From Lepisosteus oculatus (taxonomy: Eukaryota > Chordata > Actinopteri > Semionotiformes > Lepisosteidae), in the NCBI RefSeq assembly GCF_040954835.1, contig NC_090700.1, positions 20,131,501 to 20,195,500 of the forward strand: 64,000 nt of DNA. Reading direction: 5' to 3'. Position 1 is the stretch's first letter. Each line of letters starts with the position of its first letter. Under the pieces are notes generated by a model that did no database searches, had not been told where the DNA came from, and saw only the letters and a program-made list of their open reading frames with translations. Shown here in pieces: positions 22,761 to 36,198 of this stretch. The translations under genes were made by a program, and so were the position numbers.

Positions 22761-25498
22761 AAACCTATTTCAGAAAGCAAGAGGAGTGTCAAACTCCACT
22801 TCTCTTTGGTGGACAAATGTAATATTTTTCTAGCTCTCAAAACCAGGCTTGTTTTGTATTCTGTCTTAAATCTAGTGTACTGTATCACTCTCTTTGTGAA
22901 GCTTTGTGTTTACCACTCAGGAAGTTTTGAAATATCCTGACTAACTGCAGGGAGAAGTAACCATTTTTTTCAAACTACTGCTAGCCAGTTTGTTTACTTT
23001 AGTGCAAACAAAACAAATGAATCAAAAGTAAAAAATAGAAAAACAACAAATGTCTTATGAATTTTGAAAGACAATGATAATTTAATCTTTAAGAAGATTC
23101 TGATTAAAAATAATTAAAGGGACATGCTTAGTGTCTGTGTTTATAAGAAAATCGATTGTTGAAAGAATTTGTTTCTTTATTACACAAACAGTAATGACTG
23201 TAATGATTCCCTTTTAATAATTTTTCATCAGAATTCTCTTAAAGGTGAAATGATCATTGTCTTTCAACATAAATACAATGTGAATCATGCCTAATATAAC
23301 TACGTGTTTCTGTATCTTGCATTGGCCCATCTTTGTCTCTGCTTGGCAGAAACTGCAGAGTTCTGCAATACGAAGTTTCATGAACTGTCTTTTCACAGCA
23401 GTGAAGTATAAGGGAAGTGTAAAGAAATTACCAGTTAAGTTTACATTATCAACTAGAGCAAACTAGATCAGTAGAGCCACAGTTTTACTACAGTATGTGT
23501 TCTGGATACTGTACGTATGCATGAAAACAGTGTTTGCATTGCTATAGCAATTTATTAAAAATAATTAATTAAATTAAGTGTTTCTATTTTTGCTGTATTT
23601 AAAGTAGCACAGCAGTAAAAACACATAGTTCACAAATCAGAGAAAAACTATCTACTCATCATCTTGTCACTTTTGAGAAAAGTCTGCTGTGTGAGTGAAT
23701 GTGCTGCTGTAAAGATTTACAATTCAGAATAAGCTGTCTGTAGGACTTAACCATTGATCATTATATTATAAAATCCCAGAAGAGCAGCTGGTGAGATTTT
23801 CTCATTCACAAACCTTTCATTGTACGTCAGGCTATTTGAATCAGTAAGCATTTATTAATAAAGAAATAACATGCTATAGAAGCAGTTTAAACCCCTCTCC
23901 AATTGAAAATAACGTTTTGCTTGTTCATTACAAAGATATATTCTGCCAGACAGATCTTTTTTTTCTCCACCAAAACTGGGATTTTGATAATTAAGAATGA
24001 TCATGTATTGATCAATCAAAGAAGATGGAACAAATATCTCACAGTGAAATATATCTGGAGAGAAGCTCTCCCTCTGTCATTTTCTTACTTTGAGGTGAAC
24101 AGAACAATTTTGCCCCCTTCGAATTAGATATCAACTACAGGCATCAGTATGTCATCTGACCTGGGCTGCACATTTCAGGCAAAAACAGAGACTTGTGGAC
24201 TGATTGACTCCTTTCTTAGAATCCATCTAGGCCTCCTAATCGACAGGTAACAGAGTCTTGAGAAACTCTCTCAATTATTTTTTATATCCATTTTTAAGTC
24301 ATGATAAACCACTATCAATCCACTTCATGGGCTAACTCAAGGCTTGTTGCTTGGTTACAAAATTTTTTATCATAACGTGTTGTTGGATAAGGAGTCTCAC
24401 TTCCTTTGAATTTCTCTATTTTATCTTTTGATATGTTCCCTCACACCAGAAAACACAATCTCACTATTTATATTTGGGGTAAATTTAATTTTTATCCTGC
24501 AGACGTGAAATCTAGACATGAAGCATCCTATAAATTGCCTATAAGTGCTGAGAAAATTGGTGGAGCACTTGTGAAATTATTACAGATGTCATAAATAACC
24601 TTAAGTCATGAGCTACAAATCAGTTTGAAACATTCCAACTTTATTTAGATAAATACCAGACCTCTTGTGTAAAGAAACCAAACAGCCCTTGAGCTGTCAC
24701 TGAGCAAATCTGGGTGGTTTTAATCTTATCATTTAAAGATCTGTTACGTGATACATGAATTGTTAATTATCTTTGACATTTCCTAACATATGCAAGAAGT
24801 AAAAAACATTTAGTAAACTATTCACTTAGAGTAGCCCAAAATTTCTGTTTATAATGGATACTGCATTACTTGATCACTGAGAACATAGCTTTTGGCAAAA
24901 TATTTTAAGCTTTCAGAGGCTGTTATACAATGCTGTAGACAAATCTGTAATTGTGATGCATTGGTTTCCCTTGATGTTTCAGGCATAATTTAATTTTAGG
25001 ACATAATTTTTACGTGTCTTTTTTATGCCTGATCTTAAATTCCATTGTGTCGACTCTGTCAAAACGTTTCGGGAGTTTGAAGCGCTTAGATCAAATCCCT
25101 TTGTTACTGTCTGTGATCAAAACCCTTAACTCACTGATACCTCAGAGCCTAGAGATTAGTGTGGTTGTTCTTTTATTTACTTTTTCCAGTCCATTAAATC
25201 CCTTTTAGCATATTGCCTAAAATGAAATGTATTCTAATTTATTCCTTAGCTAACCTTTCTTCTAGGTAGAGGGAAAAATTAACATTACATTCTTCCTACC
25301 AGTCAGAATGCCAAGAGCCCAGCAGTGTGTACAAGGCTTCAGGGTAAATGAGAAGCAGGTATGGAGCACGTTCTTCATGCAAATGTGTATAAAGTAAAAA
25401 GATGGGGCTGCGTGGGCTGAACACAATATCCCGAGTTGCAGGTTTACAATGAAGTGCATTTGAAGACAAGAACTGGAGACAGGTCCATACTCAGCCAT

Positions 25499-25605
25499 GG
25501 TGTTGAAGCTTAAATGCTGACTTCTTTCACAAAACTGCTGGATGAGATCCTTGACTCAATTAGCTACTGACTACTAAATGAGCCAAACAAGCTCCTTGGC
25601 TAATC
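25499..25605 (+). mobile_element. CR1/Rex1-like LINE, 3' fragment
   Basis: GTGTTGAAGCTTAAATGCTG, AACTGCTGGATGAGATCC and CAATTAGCTACTGA are the same 3'-end words as in the copies at 3.3 and 63.4 kb. It is truncated at 5' and decayed at 3'. Confidence 0.6.
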
Positions 25606-25839
25606 AGTGAGACATGAGGCATAGTGCCCAGTTCAAGCGGGATAATGATGAGGCTGAGGAGGCTGGAAGGGTGGGATATGCCTTAAAATGTGCCTTCAGG
25701 AGACAGCGACAGATGTGCGTGAAGAAAGATGTGTGACACACCTGCTTGAAGAAAGAAGAACTAGCAAGGGCCTGCCCCTGGGAGCAACAACCACCTAGGA
25801 CACCATGTGTTATGTGATACAATTTTATATAAAACAAAT

Positions 25840-26178
25840 TCCATCAATCCATTTTCCAACTGCTTCTTCCAATTCAGGGTGGCAGGAGAGCAAGATCCTA
25901 TCCCAGCAAGCAACAGGATCAAGGCAGGGTACACCCTGGATGCAACATCAGCACATTGCAGGACAGACAAACAGACACATACATACACACTCACACCAGA
26001 AGCACATTAACCTACCAGTATGTCTTTGGATTATGGGAGGATACCGGAGCACCCAGAAAACCCACATGAACAGAGCAAGAACTTGCAAACTCCACAAAGA
26101 TAGCACCTCAGGTCCCTAATTGAACCCAGGACCTCAGTGCTGCAAGGGAGCAATACTAACCATCACGCCACCTTAACG
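25840..26178 (-). mobile_element. tRNA-derived SINE, full length
   Basis: The plus strand runs from tail (ATCCATTTTCCAACTGCTTC) to head (AACCATCACGCCACC). The middle holds TTAACCTACCAGTATGTCTT, the region that is interrupted in the 19-kb copy. Confidence 0.85.
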
Positions 26179-26727
26179 TCTCTTAATTTAAATTCAACAC
26201 TTGTCTCTAAACAGCCAAGGTCATTGTTGCTGTCCTGTACATAATGTGTAATTGGTGTTAGAAATGCTTTATTCTCTTAAACAGCTGTGTTGCAAAAAGA
26301 CGTTAAAGCCAGCCTCATCCCGGACAGGTCCCCTGGATGATGTTCAAGGCTGAGCACCATGCTCCAGCCAGCCAGTGTTTTAGTTTCTTTTCCTTTTGAT
26401 CCGCACTTTGATTTTCTCCATTGTTCTTTGTTCCGAAAAAGCCTCCCCTAGAGCAAGAAACTTGAAATTCCTGGTAGGGAGGTCATTAGGAAAGTGGGTC
26501 ACTTGTCTTAGAATGGCTCAAGCTCTTTTGCAGAACAATGACTTCTTTGCGGCATGATGTTTAAGTGGAGAGAGTCTGCTCATGTAAGCTGCCAGGTCAG
26601 ATTGTTGGGGGGTGGGGCCCGTTTCTGTATGACCTGGCCTAAGTGGTAATGTTGAAATGTGCTGTTGGAGTACAAATGGTGTAAACTGAGTAAAAATCAC
26701 ATTTTCATTGTGAGACAAAGATCACTT

Positions 26728-27031
26728 CATCATCACATTACTTTCAATAGCCACTTCTCCAATTCAGGGTCACAGTGGCCTATTCCAGGAAGCACTGGGT
26801 TCAAGGCAGGATACACCCTTGATGTGAAGCCAGACAGGACACAGACAGACACAAGCTCACTTTTGTATAGATGCCAATTAACTTACATACAAAGCATGCC
26901 TTTGGCCACTGTGAGGAAAACAGAGCACCCTAAGGAAACACAGAAAGAACATGCAAACTCCATGCAGAAGGCACCCTAGGAGTTGAACCCAGGGCTACAG
27001 CACTGTGAGGCAGCAATGCTATGTGCTGCCA
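26728..27031 (-). mobile_element. tRNA-derived SINE, diverged
   Basis: CTTCTCCAATTCAGGGTCAC, CAAGGCAGGATACACCCTTG and a head complement GAGGCAGCAATGCTATG identify a reverse copy that is more diverged than most. Confidence 0.8.
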
Positions 27032-27760
27032 AAGCAACAGCTGTTGCTGACAAGATTAGATTTAAAAAAAATGAAAAGCTGATATTGTAAAACACAGCAC
27101 CCTGTGTCTAACCTCTGGTGACTATGTGATCTAACAGGTCTTGAGCTGATCTGTCCATACAGTTATAACAATATATCACAGACATGATGCTGAACTAATG
27201 ACCACTTTGTTAAAATGAGCAAACCTGAATAGAAGATAACATATTTTTAACAAAACATAAAGCACAAGCTAGAGCAGGCCCAGACACAGACTCACATAGA
27301 TGGATAATTTATATTGCAGATACATTATGTGATATGTTTTATGTGACAGGCAACATATTCCTAATTGAATAAATAGAAGAGAGCTGATGCTATTACCACC
27401 AATAACATGAAGAACACAATTGTGGTTCACAAATCATTTAAACTGAGAACCAGTCAGAAGCAGACTTTAGACAGGAGGCTAAGGATTGTCATGGGGACAG
27501 AGCCGCCCTCTCATGCTCTGTGTGGGCAATCTGCTGGTACATGTGCAGTGCTCTGAGGAGGAAGTGTGGGGAATCCCATGCTGTAACTAATCTGTGGTGT
27601 TTTTAGTATACAGTCAATAAAAACAAAACGCCTTAAGTATAAAAAGAATCACTTTAACATTGCTCTTTCCAAGACATTCTCCTGAGATTACGACATCCTA
27701 TGGAGTAATGTCATAGTAACATTGTACATGTATTAATATTAGAGATGTATACAGTATATG

Positions 27761-27902
27761 GAACAAGTAATAGGTTTATTCCATGCAGAAAAGAGAAGAA
27801 AGAAAACACAATGTTTCGGCCGTGAAGCCTTCTCCAGGTGTGTCTTCACGTTGTGTTTTCTTTCTTCTCTTTTCAGCACGGAATAAACCAAATTACTTGT
27901 TC
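27761..27902. repeat. foldback (inverted-repeat) element, copy 1
   Basis: The left arm begins GAACAAGTAATAGGTTTATT; the right arm ends in its complement AATTACTTGTTC. Both arms carry GAGAAGAAAGAAAACACAA or its complement. The arms are about 60 bases with a short centre near 27831-27843, so the strand can fold into a long hairpin. Family words continue to the right (TGCAGCCTACGCATGCTGAC), as in copies at 51.8 and 52.9 kb. I infer a terminal-repeat piece of a Penelope-like or similar element; the inverted structure itself is seen. Confidence 0.75.
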
Positions 27903-28189
27903 CTTTGCAGCCTACGCATGCTGACGGAGCTACTGTACGCACCTGAGATGTACTGTATATACAGTATTGCTGCTTTATAACAAAGTGTCATAAAATATGG
28001 GGACATTATCCATAGTCTGCCTACTCTGAGAAGGCGTTAAGGATCTGTATAATGAAGTCTGTAATTTTACACAACATCCTTTGCTTATGTGCCAGTTTTC
28101 TAAGTTGTCTTTCTCCAAGGAAAAACCTCAATCCCTAAGCTATGTTTACATGAATTTTACCTTTATTTTCCAGACCTGTTCTGTCTCTA

Positions 28190-28376
28190 GTCATTGTGTG
28201 TGTGAGTATTTCTGTGCATTGTGTGCGTGAGTACTTGCATGTGTATGCCCTGTAATGAACTGGCATCGCATACAGGGTATAGTCCCTCCTTGTTCCCATA
28301 TGCATCTCAGACAGGGTCTGGGATGCCACAACTTTTACTGTGGATGAGCAGCTTTCCATTTGTGGATAGACGGATT
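28190..28376 (+). mobile_element. tRNA-derived SINE, 3' part
   Basis: The copy shows TGCCCTGTAATGAACTGGCA and a degenerate tail near TTGTGGATAGACGG. The GT-rich stretch before it is the body region that in other copies reads GTGTGTGTGTG. Confidence 0.7.
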
Positions 28377-30349
28377 TTCCAGGAATATGTCAATTGCTGT
28401 AGAAGACGAAGCTTATTTTACCCTAGTTTTAATGCAAACCAGGATTAGCAGTTCCTAAAAAGAAAATGAATTAGAAAAATACTGATTTTAAACAAATGCT
28501 TAATTTGCAACTTTGGTTAGGCAGCATTAAAAGACAGGTCATATCGATTCACTTTGCTTTTTGGTTGTCAAATGCCACAGACCGAAATCAAAGAAGAGAA
28601 ACAGGTTGAAAAGGCAAGGAGGGGCTGAGACAGGAAATGGACAGTTAGAGATTGTATCAGGTGACGCATGTTAAGAAAAAACTCCATTTAAGGAAGAAAA
28701 TACCTTTCAACATGAACATCACAAGCCTATTAGTTATCATGCACTGGCCATCTCTGTCTCATCTGGGTATCCTGCCACTGGGGGGACATCGCTTGACAAT
28801 ACATAGCTGACTTTCCTCTTATTCCCTTATCTTTTCATTTCTACACATAAATTGGGATTTGCATATAAAAAGATTTTTTTTATTCAATGCAGGAAAGAAG
28901 CTTTGTAGTTTTTTTAGAAGAACAAGTTGATTTTTCCATATTCAGGAAACCAAGAACTATATATTACATAGCTAATCATTTACTGTGAACAAATCATCTG
29001 TCTATAAATTTTTTGTTTGTAAAACTCCTCAATGCATCTTTAACCTTGTTTTGTGACGGCACAGAATAAAAAGTAGATGTATGACACTGCCAGTGATGTG
29101 ACCATGATGAGCAGTGCGCCTTTCATTTCTTTCCAGATTGGTCCCTTTTGGAGGCAGACGTGAGACACAACAGTAGAGAGAGTAGAGATGCCTTATTTCT
29201 ACATTGATGCTACATACAACACTGCAAAGTAGTAGAGCATACATGTAAATTCTGGGGTCCTCCTACAAGCAAAGAACATTATAAACACGCCTAAATGCAC
29301 CATTTGCATTAAATCGATAGAGGTACACATCCAAAACAAAAACAATGCTTCCTCACACCATGGGCAGCCCACACTTCCACAAATATCCGATCATTGTTGA
29401 TCATTGCTAAGAAAGAATGGAGAAAAACACTTTGTCCTCACTAGATGTCAGATCCTTCATCTGATTAGACTGTAACAAAACTGCAACAAAATATCCAAGG
29501 CCAAGGAAGAAAGCAATGTGTGGTTTTCAATGCATACATGTACTGTATATCTGATATCTCCACTTCCTCAGGAGTGCTCATTCTCCAGATTGGGCATGAC
29601 TGGGTGATTCCCTGTCTTTGGGTTTCACAGGCAGTGACACACAATAAGCCAAAGATAAGCCCTGTGCTTCCCAGAGAGCGGACATTAATGGGAAAGACCC
29701 TAGTTGATAATTAAATCTAAGCTATTCACTCAGAAGTGAAAACAGCCTCCATGAGATCTGAAAAATCAGTTTTGCCTCAATTCTGTCAGACTTCCACTTT
29801 ACCAAAAAAAAAAGGACAGTAACTGCAGCTTCTCTGTTCCTTTGAGGTAAGGAATAATTAAGGTAATGAGATTTTTTTGATCATTTTAAAATCATGAACT
29901 GTTCTTTTTCTGTTTTATTGCTCCCAACCATGGAATTGTCAATTTTTGCTCCTCGTGAAGTTAACTCTTGTTCTCATTCAGGAGAAATGAAACCTTTCTA
30001 TTCTTCTGAAACCTGAGCTTTGAGCTCACAGTACAATGAAAGAGCTGGAGGATAGAAATTCTGCAAGCTCCCTGTTGCATTCTGGCTGATTCAGACCCAG
30101 TCAACCACAGCTACCCTGTGCTGTCACTGCTGTGGAAGCTACCTCTGGAGCAGCCCAGATCTGAACCAGTGCAGAGGGCTCTTCAAAACATGCCCACATT
30201 TCCGGGCGCAGCAGCTTCTGAAAGCAAATTCCAGTGCGCAAACAGTGACCATCACACAAACACACAGCATTTTTGATCACCTAAGATAAAACTGCATATC
30301 AGCCAAGCCTGCAAAACAACTCCCTTTATCTCCTGCCACATTAGTCCAG

Positions 30350-30370
30350 TTCAGCTCAGCTCAGCTCAGT
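30350..30370 (+). repeat. short TCAGC tandem repeat
   Basis: About four tandem units of TCAGC. It is a minor microsatellite. Confidence 0.6.
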
Positions 30371-30759
30371 GTAAGGCCTCCAGGAAGACTTTTCCAATGT
30401 AGTTGGAGTGTGAAAAGGTCTCACAGCAGATAATCCTGTGTTACTGCATGTAAGTTACTTGTTTCCTGTTAGAAATTGCAGGGTCTGGTCTATCAAGATA
30501 AAAAATATTGTTTACATCTTCAAACCAGCAAAGCTCCCTACCCCTCCCCACACAGTTTCGCAGTCAATCAAAAGGCTTTCAAGCTTCACTTTGGTTAAAG
30601 ACCTTGAAGGGGTTTTCTTCATTAGCACTGGTAAAAAAAAATGTTTCTTGAACATGTAAGAAACTAACGCTCCTGCTTTAAGAAACTCGGGGGCAGTACA
30701 TATTTCTCCTATTTTTATTTAGAAATAGTTCGCTTGCTGAATGTGCTCACATCCTGTTG

Positions 30760-31020
30760 TGCAGCTCCCGGGGGAAGAGGGAAGCAGCCTGAAGGCAAGC
30801 GAAGTCGTGGGGGGGGGGGGTAGGGGGTGCGAGTGATGAACGTGAGGAACGTTTGGGCCGCGCACTCTGCAGCTGGTGCCTTCAGGAAGCAGCGCGCCTA
30901 CAAAGCAATGTCGACACTCACTTCCTGTCAGTTAGAAGTGTGCTGTTGGGCAAAACCAAGAGGTGTCGGCCAAAAACAGGAAGTCAATATAGTGGGTAGC
31001 TGAAATGTATAAGGAAGTGA
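30760..31020. promoter_or_regulatory. GC-rich patch with four ETS-type sites and a G-run
   Basis: This patch is clearly richer in G, C and CpG than the AT-rich flanks. It has a 12-base G homopolymer (30809-30820) followed two bases later by five more G (30823-30827). ETS-type cores follow: AGGAAG (30884), ACTTCCTG (30920-30927), CAGGAAGT (30977-30984) and AGGAAGTGA (31012-31020). It lies about 10 kb upstream of the rcsd1-like promoter. CapZIP is expressed in blood cells, where ETS factors such as PU.1 act, so an enhancer is a reasonable guess. No open frame of note is present. Confidence 0.4.
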
Positions 31021-32439
31021 GTTGTTGATTAATGGAGAAAAATACAGCACTAGATTAGACTGTTTCTAAAACAAATGCAATTGCGACATATCCCAGCTTT
31101 CTCAGTTATAGAAAAGTGTGAGCTGGATACCTGCCAGATGTGCACATATCATTACAATCTCATGGTCTTCTTTTGCCTGCTGGCCAGAATTATATTGGCT
31201 GAACCTATTACTAAGATTTAATAAACAAATCCTATACCATACTAAACCTCTTGAAATTTTCTGAAGGTTGCCATTGGACTAAAATTTATACAAAATCCTT
31301 AGCATTTTGTCTTTGCAATAAAGGCTTGAAAACACAATGAAATATGCAGAACAAGAGATGGATGAATGGAGAAAGACTACCTCAAAAAAACATTGCAAAC
31401 ATCTAGTACAATTTTGTATAAATGGCGCCATGCTTCTATGATCTGGAGTTCATTTTCAAACCAAAGAACAGTGTAACTTGGTGTTGACAACAACCAGTAC
31501 CAGTATTTTCCATTGCTCATTGTTACCAAAATACAACGTCCAAATTAATTATCTCTGGTTTTGAAAGTTTAATTCACAGGCCCTGAATCTCAGTCCAACT
31601 GGGTGGAGTCATGGTAGAGACAAACGGAAAAGTAGCTCAGCTTTCTTCTAGACATGGGTAACATCCTCTGTTCAATAAACTACTAACTGCCAAATTAACT
31701 ACCTGTAGATGAGCTGAAAGGTCTCCACACATTTGTAATCTTTCACACATTCTTATGAAACTGAATACCTCTGTCAACGTCATTGCTAGGATGTTTTACA
31801 GGCCAAACATACAGAAAGTGCAGAATACCATAATATCAAAGTCATAATATTAGCTTTTTATACAAATACACACAAAGTTATCTTCTGTTTAAAATAAATG
31901 TTGTTCTCAATTCTGTTACTAACAAACATTTCTACAGAAGTAATGCAGACTATTTACAGTGCCTGACAAATCAAATTCTGTCCTACAGTAAGTTCATAAA
32001 ATAAAATATATAAAACAGACTTAAATGGATATGTGTTTGTATGCAAGAATAAGGGTCTCTTTTGTATTGTTATTTTTACAGGAAACAAAAATTCCCATTA
32101 TAGGCCTAATTTTTTAATGAGCTCTCCTAACACCACATTCAAAGCCTGTTGCTGTGAATTGTTCAGAAAAAGAGCAACACTCTGGACCACCATCTTGTGC
32201 AGTTTATGCTGCCCTTGTTTGAAAGTAGACGATCTATAGAGGACTTTGCAGTCCATTCCAACAAATTGATACAGAGTCTTAGATACAAAGGGTGTGCCCC
32301 TAGTCATACTATTATTGTATGACTTTTTATTTGTTTTTATGATTACAAATCCCTATTTCACATATTTTAAGGCAATATTCACTGCTAAACATGGAGATAA
32401 ATCTGCTAAAATAATTTGAATACGTTAGATGAGGGTTAT

Positions 32440-32628
32440 CTGGTGGAGTCTGAATATTCTCCCTGTATTGCGTGGGGTTCCTCTGGGTACGTGTATGTGT
32501 GTGAGTGTGCCCTGTGATGGACTGGTGTCCCATCCAGGGAGTATCCCTCCTTGTGCCTGCTACTTGCCAGGATAGGCTCCAGCTCCCCCATGACCCCGTA
32601 CTGGATAAAACAGTTAGAAAATAGATGG
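32440..32628 (+). mobile_element. tRNA-derived SINE, internally deleted
   Basis: GTCTGAATATTCTCCCTGTA passes directly, after TCCTCTGGGTA, into GTGTATGTGTGTGAGTGTGC, so the middle block is deleted. The 3' part (CCCTGTGATGGACTGGTGTC, AGTTAGAAAATAGATGG) is well kept. Confidence 0.8.
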
Positions 32629-34066
32629 GTGTTTGGATACAGTACATGAGAATTCTGTCTAGCACTGACATAATGCTTTTAACCACCTTTTTGATAGATG
32701 GGATAGGAAGAAAACTGATAAAATGAGAACTGCTGGAGAACAGGGTGGCATCTCTAGACAACAACCACTTGATGGAATAACAAATGTTGTGTAACTTTCA
32801 AAGAATGTTTTAGACGAAAGCCATACAGTATGCCAGGACCTCAGAGCAAAGTGAGGATGCTGATCAGAGGACAAGAAACTTGTTAGGAGTTGAGACAAGT
32901 CTGTCTCCCTTCTAACACCATTTCTTACACATATTACTGCAGTGAAGAGACCGTTCCTATTGAGAGCAGAAAAATCAACTAGAAACCACGCACAAAACGA
33001 ATGTTGCTTTATTCAAGCTGAATTCGATGGCATTTAAATTCATGGGTAAATATTATTTAGGCAGCCCACTGAATTGTGTTTCTCTTTGATTAGCAAGAAA
33101 CAGCTTGAACAGAAAATATCATTCTGAAAAAAAGGATTTGCAGCCCAATTTCATTCCATTCTTTGGCCAGGAGGGAATTCCGTTAAAGTGGATGAAGGCA
33201 GTTATGTGTGGGACTGAACTGCATGTTCCACCTTTTCACCTGCTTTCAATAGGACTCAGTTCTGGTGAGTACCCTGGGCGGGGAGGTGTGCCTCAGCAGC
33301 TTCAAGCAAACCATATGTGGATTCTTACTTAGAGACTCATTTGTCTGGGGATTCCTTATAATGTATTTCAGCCAGTGGGGTTAACAGGGAAAAGCCTGCC
33401 AAGGGCAGCTCAGGACTCGGTCAAAGCTGCAGGTCAACCTGGAACCGTCCCAAGCTCCCACAGTAACATATAACTCTTGTGTCTGGTGAGTAGGATCATC
33501 TCTATTGCAACTTCAGGTTGTTGATCACACAAGGATTTAGCAATGCCACTGAAGTTTCACAAACTTTTGTTTGGGTGTGGTGGGCCTCTCTGCTGGGTGT
33601 GTTTTGCACACTATTTCCCTGAAGTTAAGCTGCACCGTAAATGGCATGGAAAAAATCTTAATTAAAAATGTTGATTTCTGGATAAATGTGAACATTTCAC
33701 TTTCCTGACTATTGATAATGCCAATCCATCTTGTACAGGTAAAGTCAATGGAAAGCAGTCTAAAGTCACATCATGTTGGTCTTTGTGTGCTGTATATGTT
33801 TAATGCCCAAAATTTAAAAATCAATTTATGAACTTTTCGAATAAGTAAAATAATATAAAATACTTCATCTTCTACTAGTATGAAGTGCACTTGCACAGAC
33901 GAGAACATTTCATTGACATCACACAAGTGGAGACCGGCTGTCAGTTATGTTTACAGCCTCATCTTTGAAAGCTATACAAGATTTCGTTCTGTGACTTCAC
34001 TAAAAATTAAGCACATGATTTGTTCCTGCCCTGTTGTCTTTTAGCTATATTATACTTTAAACTGCA

Positions 34067-34080
34067 GTGCCACCTACTGG
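34067..34080 (-). promoter_or_regulatory. CTCF-type motif (perfect core), reverse orientation
   Basis: The minus strand reads CCAGTAGGTGGCAC, matching CCASYAGRKGGCRS at all 14 positions. It does not lie in a repeat that I can recognise. It points towards the forward motif at 970-983, with the rcsd1-like promoter between the two. Confidence 0.55.
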
Positions 34081-35116
34081 TTATAAAAGATATGTGCATA
34101 GTAGCCGCTGATGTTTATTTTAAAGTTCACTTGCAATCACAAATATTGAATTTAGATTACTTATATACAGTAGTTATAGTTGCTGCAATAATTTTATTTT
34201 TAAGCCTTGGGATTTGGTTAATATTTTTTTTCTATGGAAACAATTAAAGATGTAAGAAAATTAAGCAGGACCAGGAAACACGTTAAGAATGCTAGTTGGA
34301 TACAAGACAGTGTTAACCAACTGTGAATGAAGTAATATCTGCACAGGAGTTTTGATATTTGACAAGAGCACAGAAACCCCCTCCAGAATTGTATGGAAAT
34401 ATGCAAACCACTGATACAGTGCTCTTGTTCAGTGACTGCAGACTTACAAAGAAAGTGCAGCTTTCTTAACAGTTACTTATCAGATGCATTTGGCGGTGTG
34501 AAAATAAATATTGTACTGTAAATGCAGAAGGCAAAAGGCAATGTTTAAGTAAGCCTAGTCTCACATATCCCTTCGGTAGTGACACCAGAGTTGGTCATGT
34601 GGAGATCTAATTTCTTTGACTCTCCTTCAAAAATACAGTTCCCACTCAAAGCTTTTAACTTTGAATCCCTCAGATATACTATGGTTTTCTTTGGTGCTTT
34701 AAAATGAATTATAGGTGTATCCAATGGATTCATGTATTTAAAATACAAAGTGAACTGAGTTGTACATTAATGTATACTACAACACACACCTTCTCTCCTA
34801 TTAATTGATTTACTGATTTCTGTATTGCCATGACAGGCTGTGCATATATCCTCTCTTTGCTCTCCACATCATGTAAAAATGACAAAAACTAGACTGCCAC
34901 AGTGTGAGGGGCTAGCAGATGGGACTTTTTTGCAACATGAAATCACCAAGATTTCAGTTATTTAGGATTCATTCATCTGGCGTCACTGGACTTTAGAAAC
35001 CCAAGCCTGGTCAACAGCATGCAAGTGTCCATAAGAGGCTGCATCTGGGATTATGTCCACACAGCTGGATAATAATGAAGCTCCATGTAGAGGGTTACAG
35101 TCAAAACAATATACAA

Positions 35117-35172
35117 TGAGAAAGGTTACAAATAGAGGAGACCAATCAGTCTATCTAGCCCATTTTTGTTTC
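35117..35172 (-). mobile_element. CR1/Rex1-like LINE, extreme 3' end
   Basis: GAGAAAGGTTACAAATAGAG then CAGTCTATCTAGCCCA is the complement of the LINE 3' end. Only about 55 bases are present. Confidence 0.5.
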
Positions 35173-36198
35173 TTGAAAAATGTTAGGGTATGAAAATGTA
35201 TAAAACCTTTGATACTAGAGTTAGCCCATTTGTTCTTTACAGATTCGCATGTGTACCCCAAGTCACATTACTAGGGACCCCAAATGTTGTTTTCAATACC
35301 TGTTTAAGGGAAATCTTATTTAGCTAACACTGTGTTAGTGTCCAATCCACAGAGTCGTTATTTACACTAATCGCATTAAGAGATATTGATTCAATAATGG
35401 CTGATGTAGCGGCGTCTCACGTTATCTACCTATGGATGAAATCCTGAAAAGACCTTGACAGCCATGAAGATGGACACTCGTGGCTATTGGCTTCACTCAC
35501 GGCACAGATGGGCCTAATGTGATTCCTTAAGCTCCGTCACATAAATACATCCCAGCGTCTCCGCATAAACAGGTACGAACGGAAAGAGAATTTCCTGAGG
35601 AAATTGAATTTTAAAAGGGAGAAAGAACAAAACACCTGGGGATGAAGCAGATGGGAAGACAGAGGTGATACTTCATGTGTGCTCACTTCTGTGCCAGGGC
35701 GCTAAACCACAAGAACTGAGCACAAGAAAGATAGCCAAGGGCTCTGTTCTGTGTTGTGTAAACTTGAAGTAGATGGAAACACTGGCACTCTTACAGCAGT
35801 CTCCTTGATAGTTGTTGTATTCATTCTTAAAAGGTTAAAAAGACAGATTCTGTACATTTCAACTTTTGCCTCAGAACATTGTTTTTACATAAAACATACA
35901 ATAATCTCTCCAATTCAAAATGAGAAAACAGTAAGTTTGTCCCTTCCAGCTTCTTTCATATCAAGGCTCTCCTTACAAAACTCATCTGCACTTAGTGAAA
36001 CTGAATGAGATGCCAGTTTTGTTTTGCCAGAAACATGCATTTGCATGAACGAGTGGGTAATGAACTTAAACGTTGGCAGTGCTAGATACAGTGCTTTAGT
36101 TAGGGGGTTGGTTCTGTATATAAAATTATAGAAAATAGTACATTGAACCTTTAGGTTGTCAATAGTTCTGATGTTGGCATCACTTACCTCAATGTCTA

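Noticed and set aside
27761..27902. A CRISPR-like or microRNA locus
   Set aside because: The arms are a dispersed repeat with partial copies at 51.8 and 52.8 kb, and the genome is clearly vertebrate.
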